DNA of 20,668 nt, taken from the NCBI GenBank assembly GCA_023423835.1, contig JAFAEW010000013.1, positions 1 through 20,668 on the forward strand, in the 5' to 3' direction. The position numbers and the translations under genes are program-made. The DNA is from Bacteroidota bacterium (GTDB lineage: Bacteria; Bacteroidota; Bacteroidia; Chitinophagales; Chitinophagaceae). The notes beneath the pieces are model-generated. The model was given only the letters and a program-made list of their open reading frames with translations. It made no database searches and was not told the origin of the DNA. Below are positions 14,382 to 20,668 of the stretch, in pieces; the stretch's first letter is position 1; every line of letters starts with the position of its first letter.

Positions 14382-14975
14382 CTATTTAATATTAAAATTG
14401 ATATCCGGAGCATTTTCACTTCCCTGGTTAGACCGGTAATAGGCCTTCGGATGAAATCCGAATAGTCCGGCATAGATGTTATTGGGAAATGTTTTTACAT
14501 TCAGATTATAGGCATTTACCGTGTTGTTATAATCCTGCCGTGCAATGTTGATGCGGTTTTCCGTTCCTTCGATCTGAGTTTGAAAATCCTGAAATGCCTT
14601 GGTGGTTTTGAGGTCCGGATATGCTTCTGCCACCGCCATCAGTCGTCCGAAAGCACTCTGCAGTTGTCCCTGGGCCTGTTGATATTTTGCCAAAGATTCC
14701 GGATCATTGATATCAACGTGCACACTGGTAGCATTGGCCCTTGCCTGGATCACCTCCTGCAAAGTCGATTTTTCAAAATTGGCTGATCCTTCAATTGTTT
14801 TTATCACGCTGTTATAAAGGTCTGTTCGTCTCTGATAGTTGGTCTCAACATTTCCCCAGGCCTGTTGTACTGCCTGATCGCTGGTAACTAGGCCGTTGTA
14901 TTTCGAGCAGCCGCAGCCGCCCAGCAGCAGTATTCCCAAAACGATTACGATTAAAACAATGGTTCCCTTTTTCAT
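14382..14975 (-). CDS. lemA: LemA-family lipoprotein
   Basis: A 197-aa LemA protein: N-terminal hydrophobic segment with lipobox-like LLGGC, then the coiled alpha-helical domain with GLVTSDQAVQQAWGNVETNYQRRTDLYNSVIKTIEGSANFEKSTLQEVIQARANA and the C-terminal NNIYAGLFGFHPKAYY. LemA genes nearly always occur with TPM-domain genes in Bacteroidota, and this order is seen here. The biochemical role is not established. Confidence 0.93.
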   Translation of the reverse strand: MKKGTIVLIVIVLGILLLGGCGCSKYNGLVTSDQAVQQAWGNVETNYQRRTDLYNSVIKTIEGSANFEKSTLQEVIQARANATSVHVDINDPESLAKYQQAQGQLQSAFGRLMAVAEAYPDLKTTKAFQDFQTQIEGTENRINIARQDYNNTVNAYNLNVKTFPNNIYAGLFGFHPKAYYRSNQGSENAPDINFNIK

Positions 14976-15048
14976 TCTGTTGATTTTTTTGAAGATAAAA
15001 AAAACTATTAAACTTATAGAAAATATTTAAAGATCATGGAATAGACCG

Positions 15049-16254
15049 CTATTCATTCTCCTTTATGGCCGCAATTCCGGGTAGCTGTTTCCCTTCAAAG
15101 AGTTCGAGCATGGCGCCGCCTCCGGTACTCACGAAACTCACTTTATCCGCCAGGTCAAACTTGTTGATGGCCGCCACGCTGTCGCCGCCTCCCACCAAAG
15201 AAAATGCGCCATCCTGCGTAGCTTCTGCCACGGCTTCGGCCACCGTTTTTGTTCCCAGTTGAAATTTTTCCATTTCAAATACGCCCATCGGGCCATTCCA
15301 GAGGATGGTTTTTGAATTTTTTATAACCGAAGTAAACATCTCACAGGCCATGTTTCCGATGTCGAGTCCCATCCAACCATCAGGAATGCAGTTGCTCAAA
15401 GAACTCGAAACGTCGGCATCGGCTGAAAATTTGTCCGCGATGATGCTGTCGCCGGGCAGATGAATGCAGACACCTTTTTGTGCGGCCTTATCCATTAATT
15501 CCCTCGCGGTATCGAGCCGGTCGTTTTCACAAAGGGAATCGCCGATACTGCCGCCTTCTGATTTAATAAATGTATAAGCCATTCCTCCGCCAATAATAAT
15601 ATCGGTGGCTTTGTTGAGTAAATTTTCAATGATCAATATTTTATCCGAAACCTTTGCTCCGCCGATGATGGCCAGAAACGGTTTTTCGGGATCGGTCATC
15701 ACTTTTTCCGCATTTTCAACCTCCTTTTCCATGAGTAGACCAAACATTTTTTTATCCTTAGGGAAATATTGGGCAATGATGGCGGTGGAAGCATGTGCAC
15801 GATGGGCCGTTCCAAAGGCGTCATTCACATAAACATCGCCCAGCTTTGCCAGCTTTTCTGCAAAAGAGGTATCGCCTTTTTCCTCTTCGGGATGAAAGCG
15901 AAGATTTTCGAGTAAGAGCACCTCACCCGGTTGCAGGTTTTTTGCCTGTTCAACCGCGTCTTCTCCGATTGCATCAGTTGCAAATTTCACTTTATGACCG
16001 GGTAAAAGCTCCTGCAAATGTTGTTGAACGTGTTTGAGAGAGAATTTGTCTTCTGGACCGTTTTTCGGCCTTCCGAGGTGGCTCATGACAATTACGCTTC
16101 CGCCATCCTCCAGAATTTTTTTCAGGGTTGGAATGGTAGCTTTCATCCGCGTGTCGTCGGTGATTGCCAGGGTTTGCTTATCCAAAGGAACATTAAAATC
16201 CACTCTTACCAATACTTTCTCGCCTTTAAAATTATGATCCGAAAATTTTCCCAT
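15049..16254 (-). CDS. pgk: Phosphoglycerate kinase
   Basis: Transfers phosphate from 1,3-bisphosphoglycerate to ADP in glycolysis. Both lobes are present: N-terminal RVDFNVPLD, SHLGRPKNG and LLLENLRFHPEEE; C-terminal ATP-binding FLAIIGGAKVSDKI, LWNGPMGVFE and SLVGGGDSVAAI. The length of 401 aa is normal. It is immediately downstream of gap, but a strong terminator lies between them, so it needs its own promoter; none is obvious in the 66 bases before its start. Confidence 0.98.
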   Translation of the reverse strand: MGKFSDHNFKGEKVLVRVDFNVPLDKQTLAITDDTRMKATIPTLKKILEDGGSVIVMSHLGRPKNGPEDKFSLKHVQQHLQELLPGHKVKFATDAIGEDAVEQAKNLQPGEVLLLENLRFHPEEEKGDTSFAEKLAKLGDVYVNDAFGTAHRAHASTAIIAQYFPKDKKMFGLLMEKEVENAEKVMTDPEKPFLAIIGGAKVSDKILIIENLLNKATDIIIGGGMAYTFIKSEGGSIGDSLCENDRLDTARELMDKAAQKGVCIHLPGDSIIADKFSADADVSSSLSNCIPDGWMGLDIGNMACEMFTSVIKNSKTILWNGPMGVFEMEKFQLGTKTVAEAVAEATQDGAFSLVGGGDSVAAINKFDLADKVSFVSTGGGAMLELFEGKQLPGIAAIKENE

Positions 16255-16321
16255 GAGGATGTCGTTTTATTTTTCTCAATATTGTTTTGCTGAAGCTGAA
16301 ATAAAAATTAAAAATAAATAA

Positions 16322-16348
16322 AAAAACCGCAGCGGGGCCGCGGTTTTT
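16322..16348 (-). terminator. Intrinsic terminator after gap
   Basis: AAAAACCGC (16322-16330) pairs with GCGGTTTTT (16340-16348), a perfect 9-bp stem with a 9-base loop. The hairpin lies 56 bases past the gap stop and before pgk, and on the minus strand ends in a T run. Confidence 0.8.
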
Positions 16349-16403
16349 GTCATTTTTCTATAAGCGAATATCCGGTTTAGAAAATCTCTGTGAACAGAGC
16401 GGA

Positions 16404-17417
16404 TTATTTAGAAATAAGTCCTGCAAAATATTTTACAGTCCTTACCAGTTGACTAACATAACTCATTTCGTTGTCGTACCAACTCACGGTTTTCACCAGC
16501 TGGGAATCGCCCATTGTGATAACTTTTGTTTGAGTGGCATCGAATAAAGAGCCGAATGACATTCCTATAACGTCGGTGCTCACGATTTCGTCTGTATTGT
16601 AACCAAAACTTTCGTTGGATGCAGCTTTCATCACTTCATTTACTTCTTCAACGCTGGTCTTTTTAGAACAGATGGTTACCAGCTCAGTGAGTGATCCGGT
16701 GATTACGGGAACGCGTTGTGCGCCGCCATCGAGTTTGCCTTTGAGTTCGGGCAATACCAGTCCGATTGCTTTTGCGGCGCCGGTGCTGTTTGGAACAATG
16801 TTGGCTGCGGCAGCCCTTGCACGCCGAAGATCACCTTTGGCATGCGGCGCATCGAGTGTATTCTGATCGTTGGTATAAGCGTGAACGGTGGTCATACTGC
16901 CGACTTCGATGTTGAAGTTTTTGTGCAGCACCTGTGCCATTGGCGCCAGGCAGTTGGTAGTACAGCTTGCGCAACTGATGATGGTTTCGCTACCGTCGAG
17001 AATATCGTGGTTTACATTGAAAACAATGGTTTTCAGATCACCGGTTGCCGGAGCGGAAATCACAACACGTTTTGCGCCGGCTTTCAGGTGTGCTTCGGCC
17101 TTTGTTTTATCTGTAAAAAATCCGGTACTTTCAATTACTACATCTACATCGTGTTGTCCCCAGGGAATTTGAGACGGATCTTTTTGTGCGTAAATCTTTA
17201 CTTCTTCACCGTTTACTATGATTGAATTTTCCGTATAGGAAACTTCGCCGTTGAAACGGCCCTGGGCGCTATCATATTTTAAGAGATCAGCCAGCACTTT
17301 CGGACTGGTTAAATCATTTACTGCCACCACATCAATACCTTCCATATTATAGATCTTCCTGAAAACCAACCGTCCAATACGACCAAAACCATTGATCGCA
17401 ACTTTTACTGTGCTCAT
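16404..17417 (-). CDS. gap: Glyceraldehyde-3-phosphate dehydrogenase, type I
   Basis: Oxidises glyceraldehyde-3-phosphate with NAD+ and phosphate. NAD-binding GFGRIGR is at 10-16; Asp35 after the second strand indicates NAD rather than NADP preference. The active site is SCASCTTNCLAP with Cys152 and His179; NGFGRIGRLVFR and WYDNEMSYV at the C-terminus are invariant. The length of 337 aa is normal. It has a well-formed promoter. Confidence 0.98.
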   Translation of the reverse strand: MSTVKVAINGFGRIGRLVFRKIYNMEGIDVVAVNDLTSPKVLADLLKYDSAQGRFNGEVSYTENSIIVNGEEVKIYAQKDPSQIPWGQHDVDVVIESTGFFTDKTKAEAHLKAGAKRVVISAPATGDLKTIVFNVNHDILDGSETIISCASCTTNCLAPMAQVLHKNFNIEVGSMTTVHAYTNDQNTLDAPHAKGDLRRARAAAANIVPNSTGAAKAIGLVLPELKGKLDGGAQRVPVITGSLTELVTICSKKTSVEEVNEVMKAASNESFGYNTDEIVSTDVIGMSFGSLFDATQTKVITMGDSQLVKTVSWYDNEMSYVSQLVRTVKYFAGLISK

Positions 17418-17453
17418 ATTAAATATTCTTTTAGCTTTTTTTTAAAAACAGTG

Positions 17454-17484
17454 CAAAATTAAGGTATTGAAGCGAAATTGAAAA
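17454..17484 (-). promoter_or_regulatory. Promoter of gap
   Basis: On the minus strand: TTTT, 19 bases, then TAATTTTG (17454-17461), an exact -7 box; the -33 box differs from TTTG at one position. It lies 36 bases before the gap ATG. The rest of the gap/tRNA-Glu interval (about 17485-17648) shows no gene or clear element. Confidence 0.65.
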
Positions 17485-17648
17485 CTCAGGTGAAATTGCG
17501 GATTAGAAGTTGTTTAAGCGAATTGGATTTTTATAGGATTTCGTCTAATCTTTTTCGCGAAGGATCAAAATTTGTGAAGGAAACGGTTTGAACGTTTTTC
17601 TACAGTTGCTTTAATTTTCAAAATTCCGAAAAAATATGCGTAAAAGTT

Positions 17649-17678
17649 TTTGCAATTTAAAAAAGGCGCCTATTTTTG
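17649..17678 (+). promoter_or_regulatory. Promoter of tRNA-Glu
   Basis: TTTG (17649-17652), 18 bases, then TATTTTTG (17671-17678), an exact -7 box; the tRNA begins 16 bases later. Confidence 0.8.
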
Positions 17679-17694
17679 CGCTCCAATAACGAAC

Positions 17695-17766
17695 GGCCGG
17701 TTCGTCTATCGGCTAGGACATCTCCCTTTCACGGAGGAAAGACGGGTTCGACTCCCGTACCGGCTA
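17695..17766 (+). tRNA. tRNA-Glu (anticodon UUC)
   Basis: 72 bases. The acceptor arms GGCCGGT and ACCGGCT pair with one G-U at the end; the anticodon arm is TCTCC-CTTTCAC-GGAGG with anticodon TTC; the T arm is GACGGG-TTCGACT-CCCGT. Discriminator base A, CCA not encoded. Confidence 0.96.
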
Positions 17767-17767
17767 C

Positions 17768-17793
17768 AGGCTTCTCAATAGAGAGGCTTTTTT
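17768..17793 (+). terminator. Intrinsic terminator of tRNA-Glu
   Basis: GCTTCTC (17770-17776) pairs with GAGAGGC (17781-17787) with one G-U pair, a 4-base AATA loop and a T run behind it, directly after the tRNA. Confidence 0.8.
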
Positions 17794-17811
17794 GTTGCCC
17801 GACATCGTCTT

Positions 17812-18023
17812 CCGTGGATTGAAATCCAGGGTTACAGCATTGAATCGAGCCTAACGGCTCTGCATCGTGGCATGAATTGGGTCGTTTCCCGACGGTTGAT
17901 GGTTGGACGTTTTTCGCCGCTGTATTCCGCAAGACCCGTTAGAGTCGATCCATCTTGTCGCCGTGGATTTCAATCCACTGCATCGGGGATCGCCTTTTAA
18001 ATGAATCCCGTAGGGATGGCGTA
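17812..18023 (+). repeat. Family B palindromic repeat block, single unit with tail (left of the transposase)
   Basis: One unit, B1, in the same orientation as those at 18656-19199. It opens with the 20-base palindrome CCGTGGATTGAAATCCAGGG (17812-17831), then GAGCC-TAAC-GGCTC (17847-17860) and GACCC-GTTA-GAGTC (17933-17946). It closes with the inverted form of the opening palindrome (17961-17980) and a tail carrying ATCCC-GTA-GGGAT (18005-18017). The block ends just beyond the transposase stop codon. Confidence 0.8.
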
Positions 18024-18030
18024 TCCCAAT

Positions 18031-18492
18031 TCATATTGGTTCACGAAAAAGGTACCTTTCGTCATATTCAATTTTAAATTCATTCAACAACCCGAGATAT
18101 TCTTCACGAAACGAAATTTTCTTATGATGCTCTTCCTGATTCTGAATGTATTTAAAAACCCTGTCAACATCCCCTGCCGAACACGAAAAAATTCCGAATC
18201 CGTCCTGCCAGTTGAATTGGCAGACCGTCAGTGAATGATCATTGACATACTTCGAAGATTTCGCTTTTACCGTCTTTAAAACCCCGGAGGGTGAATTAAT
18301 GGGTCTCATGGAGAAGAAGCAATGCACATGGTCTTCAACTCCGTTAACAATCAGTGTCTTACAATCCGATTCGTTAATAAGGTTTCCAATTACGCCGAAT
18401 AATTTTTTGTTCCACGGTTTTGTAATGAGAGAACGGCGGTATTTTACGGAAAAAACAGCATGCAAATAAATTTTGTGATACGTGTTTGCCAT
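18031..18492 (-). CDS. IS200-like Y1 (HUH) transposase, REP-associated type
   Basis: A 153-aa single-domain Y1 transposase, which cuts and rejoins single-stranded DNA at hairpins through a Tyr-DNA bond. It starts MANTYHKIYLHAVFSVKYRRSL; the HUH motif is DHVHCFF with His55 and His57, and the nucleophile is Tyr115 in VFKYIQNQEEHHKK. The protein looks full length and intact. No TnpB gene accompanies it. It is framed on both sides by family B palindromes, whereas a plain IS200 insertion would show only its own terminal hairpins. That context favours a REP-associated (RAYT-like) role, which remains inference. No good promoter is seen. Confidence 0.88.
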   Translation of the reverse strand: MANTYHKIYLHAVFSVKYRRSLITKPWNKKLFGVIGNLINESDCKTLIVNGVEDHVHCFFSMRPINSPSGVLKTVKAKSSKYVNDHSLTVCQFNWQDGFGIFSCSAGDVDRVFKYIQNQEEHHKKISFREEYLGLLNEFKIEYDERYLFREPI

Positions 18493-18655
18493 GACGGTTC
18501 GTTTAGGATGATAAGTTGAGGTGGAAATTAGATAAAAAAGGACAGATGTGGTGATTTTTAAGCGTTTATCTCCTGGAAAGGCTAGGTGGGCGGGAACGAT
18601 TTTATGACATGTGGCGAACCTACGGTTCTCGTTTGTTGATATTGGCGTCGTTTCC
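18493..18655. other. Transposase upstream region
   Basis: No gene. It contains one palindrome, GAACC-TAC-GGTTC (18616-18628), with the same CC-TAC-GG centre as the tail palindromes, and a stretch similar to the sequence that precedes B1 (cgtcgtttcc). Otherwise unremarkable AT-rich sequence. Confidence 0.5.
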
Positions 18656-19261
18656 CCGTGGATTGAAATCCACGGTTACAACATTGAACCGAGCCTAACG
18701 GCTCTGCATCGTGGCATGAATTGGGTCGTTTCCTGACGGTTGATGGATTCTGGGAGACCGCTGTGGTCGGATCATCTTACAGTCATGGACTTCGTCCGGC
18801 CAGACCCGCCAGGGTCGATCTATCTTATAGCCGTGGTTTCCGTGGATTGAAATCCACGGTTACAACATTGAACCGAGCCTAACGGCTCTTCAACATAGCA
18901 TGAATGTGGTCGTTTCCTGACGGTTGATGGTTTCTTGGAGACCGCTGTGGTCGGATCATCTTACAGCCATGAACTTCGTCCGGCCAGACCCGCCAGGGTC
19001 TATCTATCTTATAGCCGTGGTTTCCGTGGATTGAAATCCACGGTTACAACATTGAACCGAGCCTAACGGCTCTTCAACGTAGCATGAATGTGGTCGTTTT
19101 CTGACGGTTGATGGTTTCTGGGAGACCGCTGTGGTCGGATCATCTTACAGTCACGGACTTCGTCCCGCCAGACCCGCTAGGGGTCGGCTCATTCCATAGC
19201 CGTCGATTTCAATCCACGGCGTGGCCGATCGGGTTTTACATGAATCCCGTAGGGATGGCGC
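18656..19261 (+). repeat. Family B palindromic repeat block, three 184-bp tandem units plus tail
   Basis: Units begin at 18656, 18840 and 19024, exactly 184 bases apart. Each carries, in order: CCGTGGATTGAAATCCACGG (8-bp stem, TGAA loop), GAGCC-TAAC-GGCTC, a degenerate CCTGACGG palindrome, GACC-GCTGT-GGTC, GGAC-TTC-GTCC and GACCC-GCCA-GGGTC. The last unit ends with the inverted form of the opening palindrome (19200-19219) and a tail with ATCCC-GTA-GGGAT (19244-19256), 8 bases from the permease stop codon. No gene is present. Confidence 0.9.
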
Positions 19262-19268
19262 ATTTCTT

Positions 19269-20342
19269 CTACCGTACGCTGATGGCATCGCGGAGGCCGT
19301 TTCCAAGGAGGTTGAAGGCTAAGACCAATAACATGATGGCAAATCCCGGTTCGAGGGCGAGCATGGGATTATTGGTGATGATGAAGTTGTAATTTTCCTT
19401 GATCATCAGTCCCCAGCTCGGTTGTGGTGGCTGTACGCCGATGCCGAGGAAGCTCAATCCCGCCTCAATAAGGATGGCGGCGGCAAAATTGCTTGCCGCC
19501 AGCACCATTACCGGTCCGGATATATTGGGAAGGATGTGTTTTATGATGATTCTTGAATTGGAAAATCCGAGTGCGCGGCAGGCTTCCACAAATTCAAATT
19601 CCCGGACAGCGAGTACCTGTCCCCTCACCAGTCTTGCAACATTCACCCACATTGTAAGTCCCACTGCAATGAACACCTGCCAGAATCCTTTTCCGAGCAG
19701 GAGTGTAACGGCAAAAACGAGCAGGAGGGTTGGAATACTCCAAACGATATTGGTCAGCCACATGATGAAATTATCGATCGCGCCGCCGAAATATCCGGCA
19801 ATGGCGCCGAATGCAAGCCCGATGGAAACCGAGATCAGAACGGCGATCAGTCCCACACTCAGACTTACCCTGGTGCCGACGATCAGCCGGCTCGCGATGT
19901 CGCGGCCGAATCTGTCGCTTCCGAGTGAAAACCGGAAGGTGGTTACCGGTTGTGGTGCCAGTTGCGACAGGGGAAATTGTATCGGTTTCGAGATGCCTTC
20001 ATCCACGTATTTGTCTGCGTAGAGTGTATCGTTTTTGACGGAATAGCGAATGATCGGACTGTATTGGAAATTGTCGGGTTTCCCGGAAATCAGTTGGTGT
20101 AGGAGGGAGGTTTTAGTATCCGCACCCGGTTTTTTTATCTGCAACAACTGCATTTCAAATCCCGGGTGTTTGTTTGCCAGTTCGGGAATCATGCGGTTGG
20201 CATAGGGTGATGAATCGGGCGCGATGAGATAGGCGAAAATCGCCGTCAGTACGGCAAGGGCGATGAGGATGATCCCCAATACGGCGCCTTTGTTTTTCAA
20301 AAGGCGCCGCAGGAAGGCAGAATTCGTATGAAAAAATTTCAT
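19269..20342 (-). CDS. ABC transporter permease, DppC/OppC type
   Basis: Inner-membrane permease of a peptide/nickel-type (binding-protein-dependent) ABC importer. The N-terminal helix (about 20-42, GAVLGIILIALAVLTAIFAYL) is followed by a large insert of about 95 residues, then five helices. The EAA loop is EACRALGFSNSRIIIKHILPN, and SLGSDRFGRDIASRLIVGTRVSL before helix 2 is typical of DppC/OppC. The length of 357 aa exceeds the usual 280-300 because of the insert. The partner DppB, ATPases and binding protein are not in the window; other genes of the operon would lie beyond position 20342 if present. Confidence 0.9.
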   Translation of the reverse strand: MKFFHTNSAFLRRLLKNKGAVLGIILIALAVLTAIFAYLIAPDSSPYANRMIPELANKHPGFEMQLLQIKKPGADTKTSLLHQLISGKPDNFQYSPIIRYSVKNDTLYADKYVDEGISKPIQFPLSQLAPQPVTTFRFSLGSDRFGRDIASRLIVGTRVSLSVGLIAVLISVSIGLAFGAIAGYFGGAIDNFIMWLTNIVWSIPTLLLVFAVTLLLGKGFWQVFIAVGLTMWVNVARLVRGQVLAVREFEFVEACRALGFSNSRIIIKHILPNISGPVMVLAASNFAAAILIEAGLSFLGIGVQPPQPSWGLMIKENYNFIITNNPMLALEPGFAIMLLVLAFNLLGNGLRDAISVR

Positions 20343-20388
20343 TGATGCAATGTAGGCGAAAACCGGGAAAATAAGGAGGGGATGTGTT

Positions 20389-20466
20389 CCCCGCCCTCAC
20401 GGACGGGGCTGTGGAATGTCGGGCCGTTGGCCCTGGTCGATTCTCGGGGATGATTGCGGTTTGTTA
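20389..20466 (+). repeat. Solitary family A repeat unit
   Basis: One full unit of the family found at 7811-8281. It has hairpin 1 CCCCGCCC-TCAC-GGACGGGG (20389-20408), the linker ctgtggaatgtc, hairpin 2 GGGCC-GTT-GGCCC (20421-20433), and the spacer related to ATCGGGGAAC...GCGGCTATTGT. Both hairpins carry paired substitutions relative to the array, keeping the stems. It lies upstream of the permease gene start. Confidence 0.85.
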
Positions 20467-20506
20467 TCTCTATCCAAATAGTCTGATGAATTCGAAGTAC
20501 GAAGCC

Positions 20507-20668
20507 CGTCATTGCGAGGATACGAAGCCGTCATTGCGAGGATACGAAGCAATATGCTTCGAATAGCATGGAGCTTGAACTAAAACAACAATTATGGTGC
20601 AACCGTGACACTTTTTTCTTACCGGTTTCAAAAGCGGTTCACAGACTGCTTCGTGCCTCGCAGTGACG
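20507..20668. repeat. MITE-like element with terminal inverted repeats
   Basis: The left end is a direct tandem duplication of 22 bases beginning CGTCATTGCGAGGATA (20507-20528 and 20529-20550). The right end (20643-20668) is its imperfect inverse complement, ending CGCAGTGACG at the last base of the window, giving inverted repeats of about 25 bases with a few mismatches around roughly 90 bases with no coding capacity. GTCATTGCGAGG...GAAGCAAT repeats of this type are widespread in Bacteroidota genomes. An inner hairpin GAAGC-AATAT-GCTTC lies at 20546-20560. Confidence 0.7.

Noticed and set aside
14990..14997. -7 box of a lemA promoter
   Set aside because: TATCTTCA on the minus strand matches only part of TAnnTTTG; too weak to list.
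16255..16321. pgk promoter
   Set aside because: A promoter is expected here because of the upstream terminator, but no convincing TAnnTTTG was found.
18656..19199. CRISPR or coding repeats
   Set aside because: The 184-bp units are nearly identical throughout, with no unique spacers, and no frame runs through all units.
19399..20022. Plus-strand frame of 207 residues opposite the ABC permease
   Set aside because: Antisense shadow of a well-conserved permease; no domain, Ser/Thr/Arg-rich composition.

Overview
The window looks like a chromosomal segment of a Bacteroidota member, probably from the Chitinophagales/Sphingobacteriales side; I do not assign a genus. The evidence is: several promoters fit the Bacteroidota consensus TTTG-N19-TAnnTTTG (tRNA-Pro, tRNA-Glu, infA, carA, gap, the DUF3052 gene); ribosomal genes start behind A-rich leaders without Shine-Dalgarno sequences; L36 is the zinc-free type; and the orders rplQ-carA and lemA-TPM-TPM occur as is common in that phylum.

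Left part (1-5100, minus strand): infA-rpmJ-rpsM-rpsK-rpsD-rpoA-rplQ, the distal spc/alpha operon, led here by infA with its own promoter. carA follows behind a terminator and its own promoter. Middle part (5260-13000, mostly plus): an M48 lipoprotein peptidase, a small DUF3052-type protein, a SAM methyltransferase and an RlpA-like lipoprotein. Next come a 0.5-kb tandem palindromic repeat array (family A), tRNA-Pro(UGG) on the minus strand, a Xre-RES toxin-antitoxin pair, a short-chain dehydrogenase, a minus-strand PAP2 phosphatase, and a large LTA-synthase-like membrane phosphotransferase/sulfatase-fold protein.

Right part (13000-17500, minus): lemA and two TPM-domain genes, then pgk and gap with their own terminator and promoter. 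tRNA-Glu(UUC) on the plus strand is followed by a 1.45-kb block of 184-bp palindromic repeats (family B) that encloses an intact IS200-like Y1/HUH transposase gene. A DppC/OppC-type ABC permease (minus), one solitary family-A repeat and an inverted-repeat MITE-like element close the window.

The most unusual content is the repeat system. Two repeat families differ in stem sequence, but nearly all their main palindromes share one core, CC-T(N)RC-GG, on one strand or the other. Stems vary with compensatory changes while the loop stays nearly fixed. Both arrays lie just beyond the terminator of a tRNA gene and in convergent intergenic space, and one encloses a Y1 transposase. This resembles a REP/RAYT-type system with loop-constant, stem-variable elements. 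That functional link is inference.
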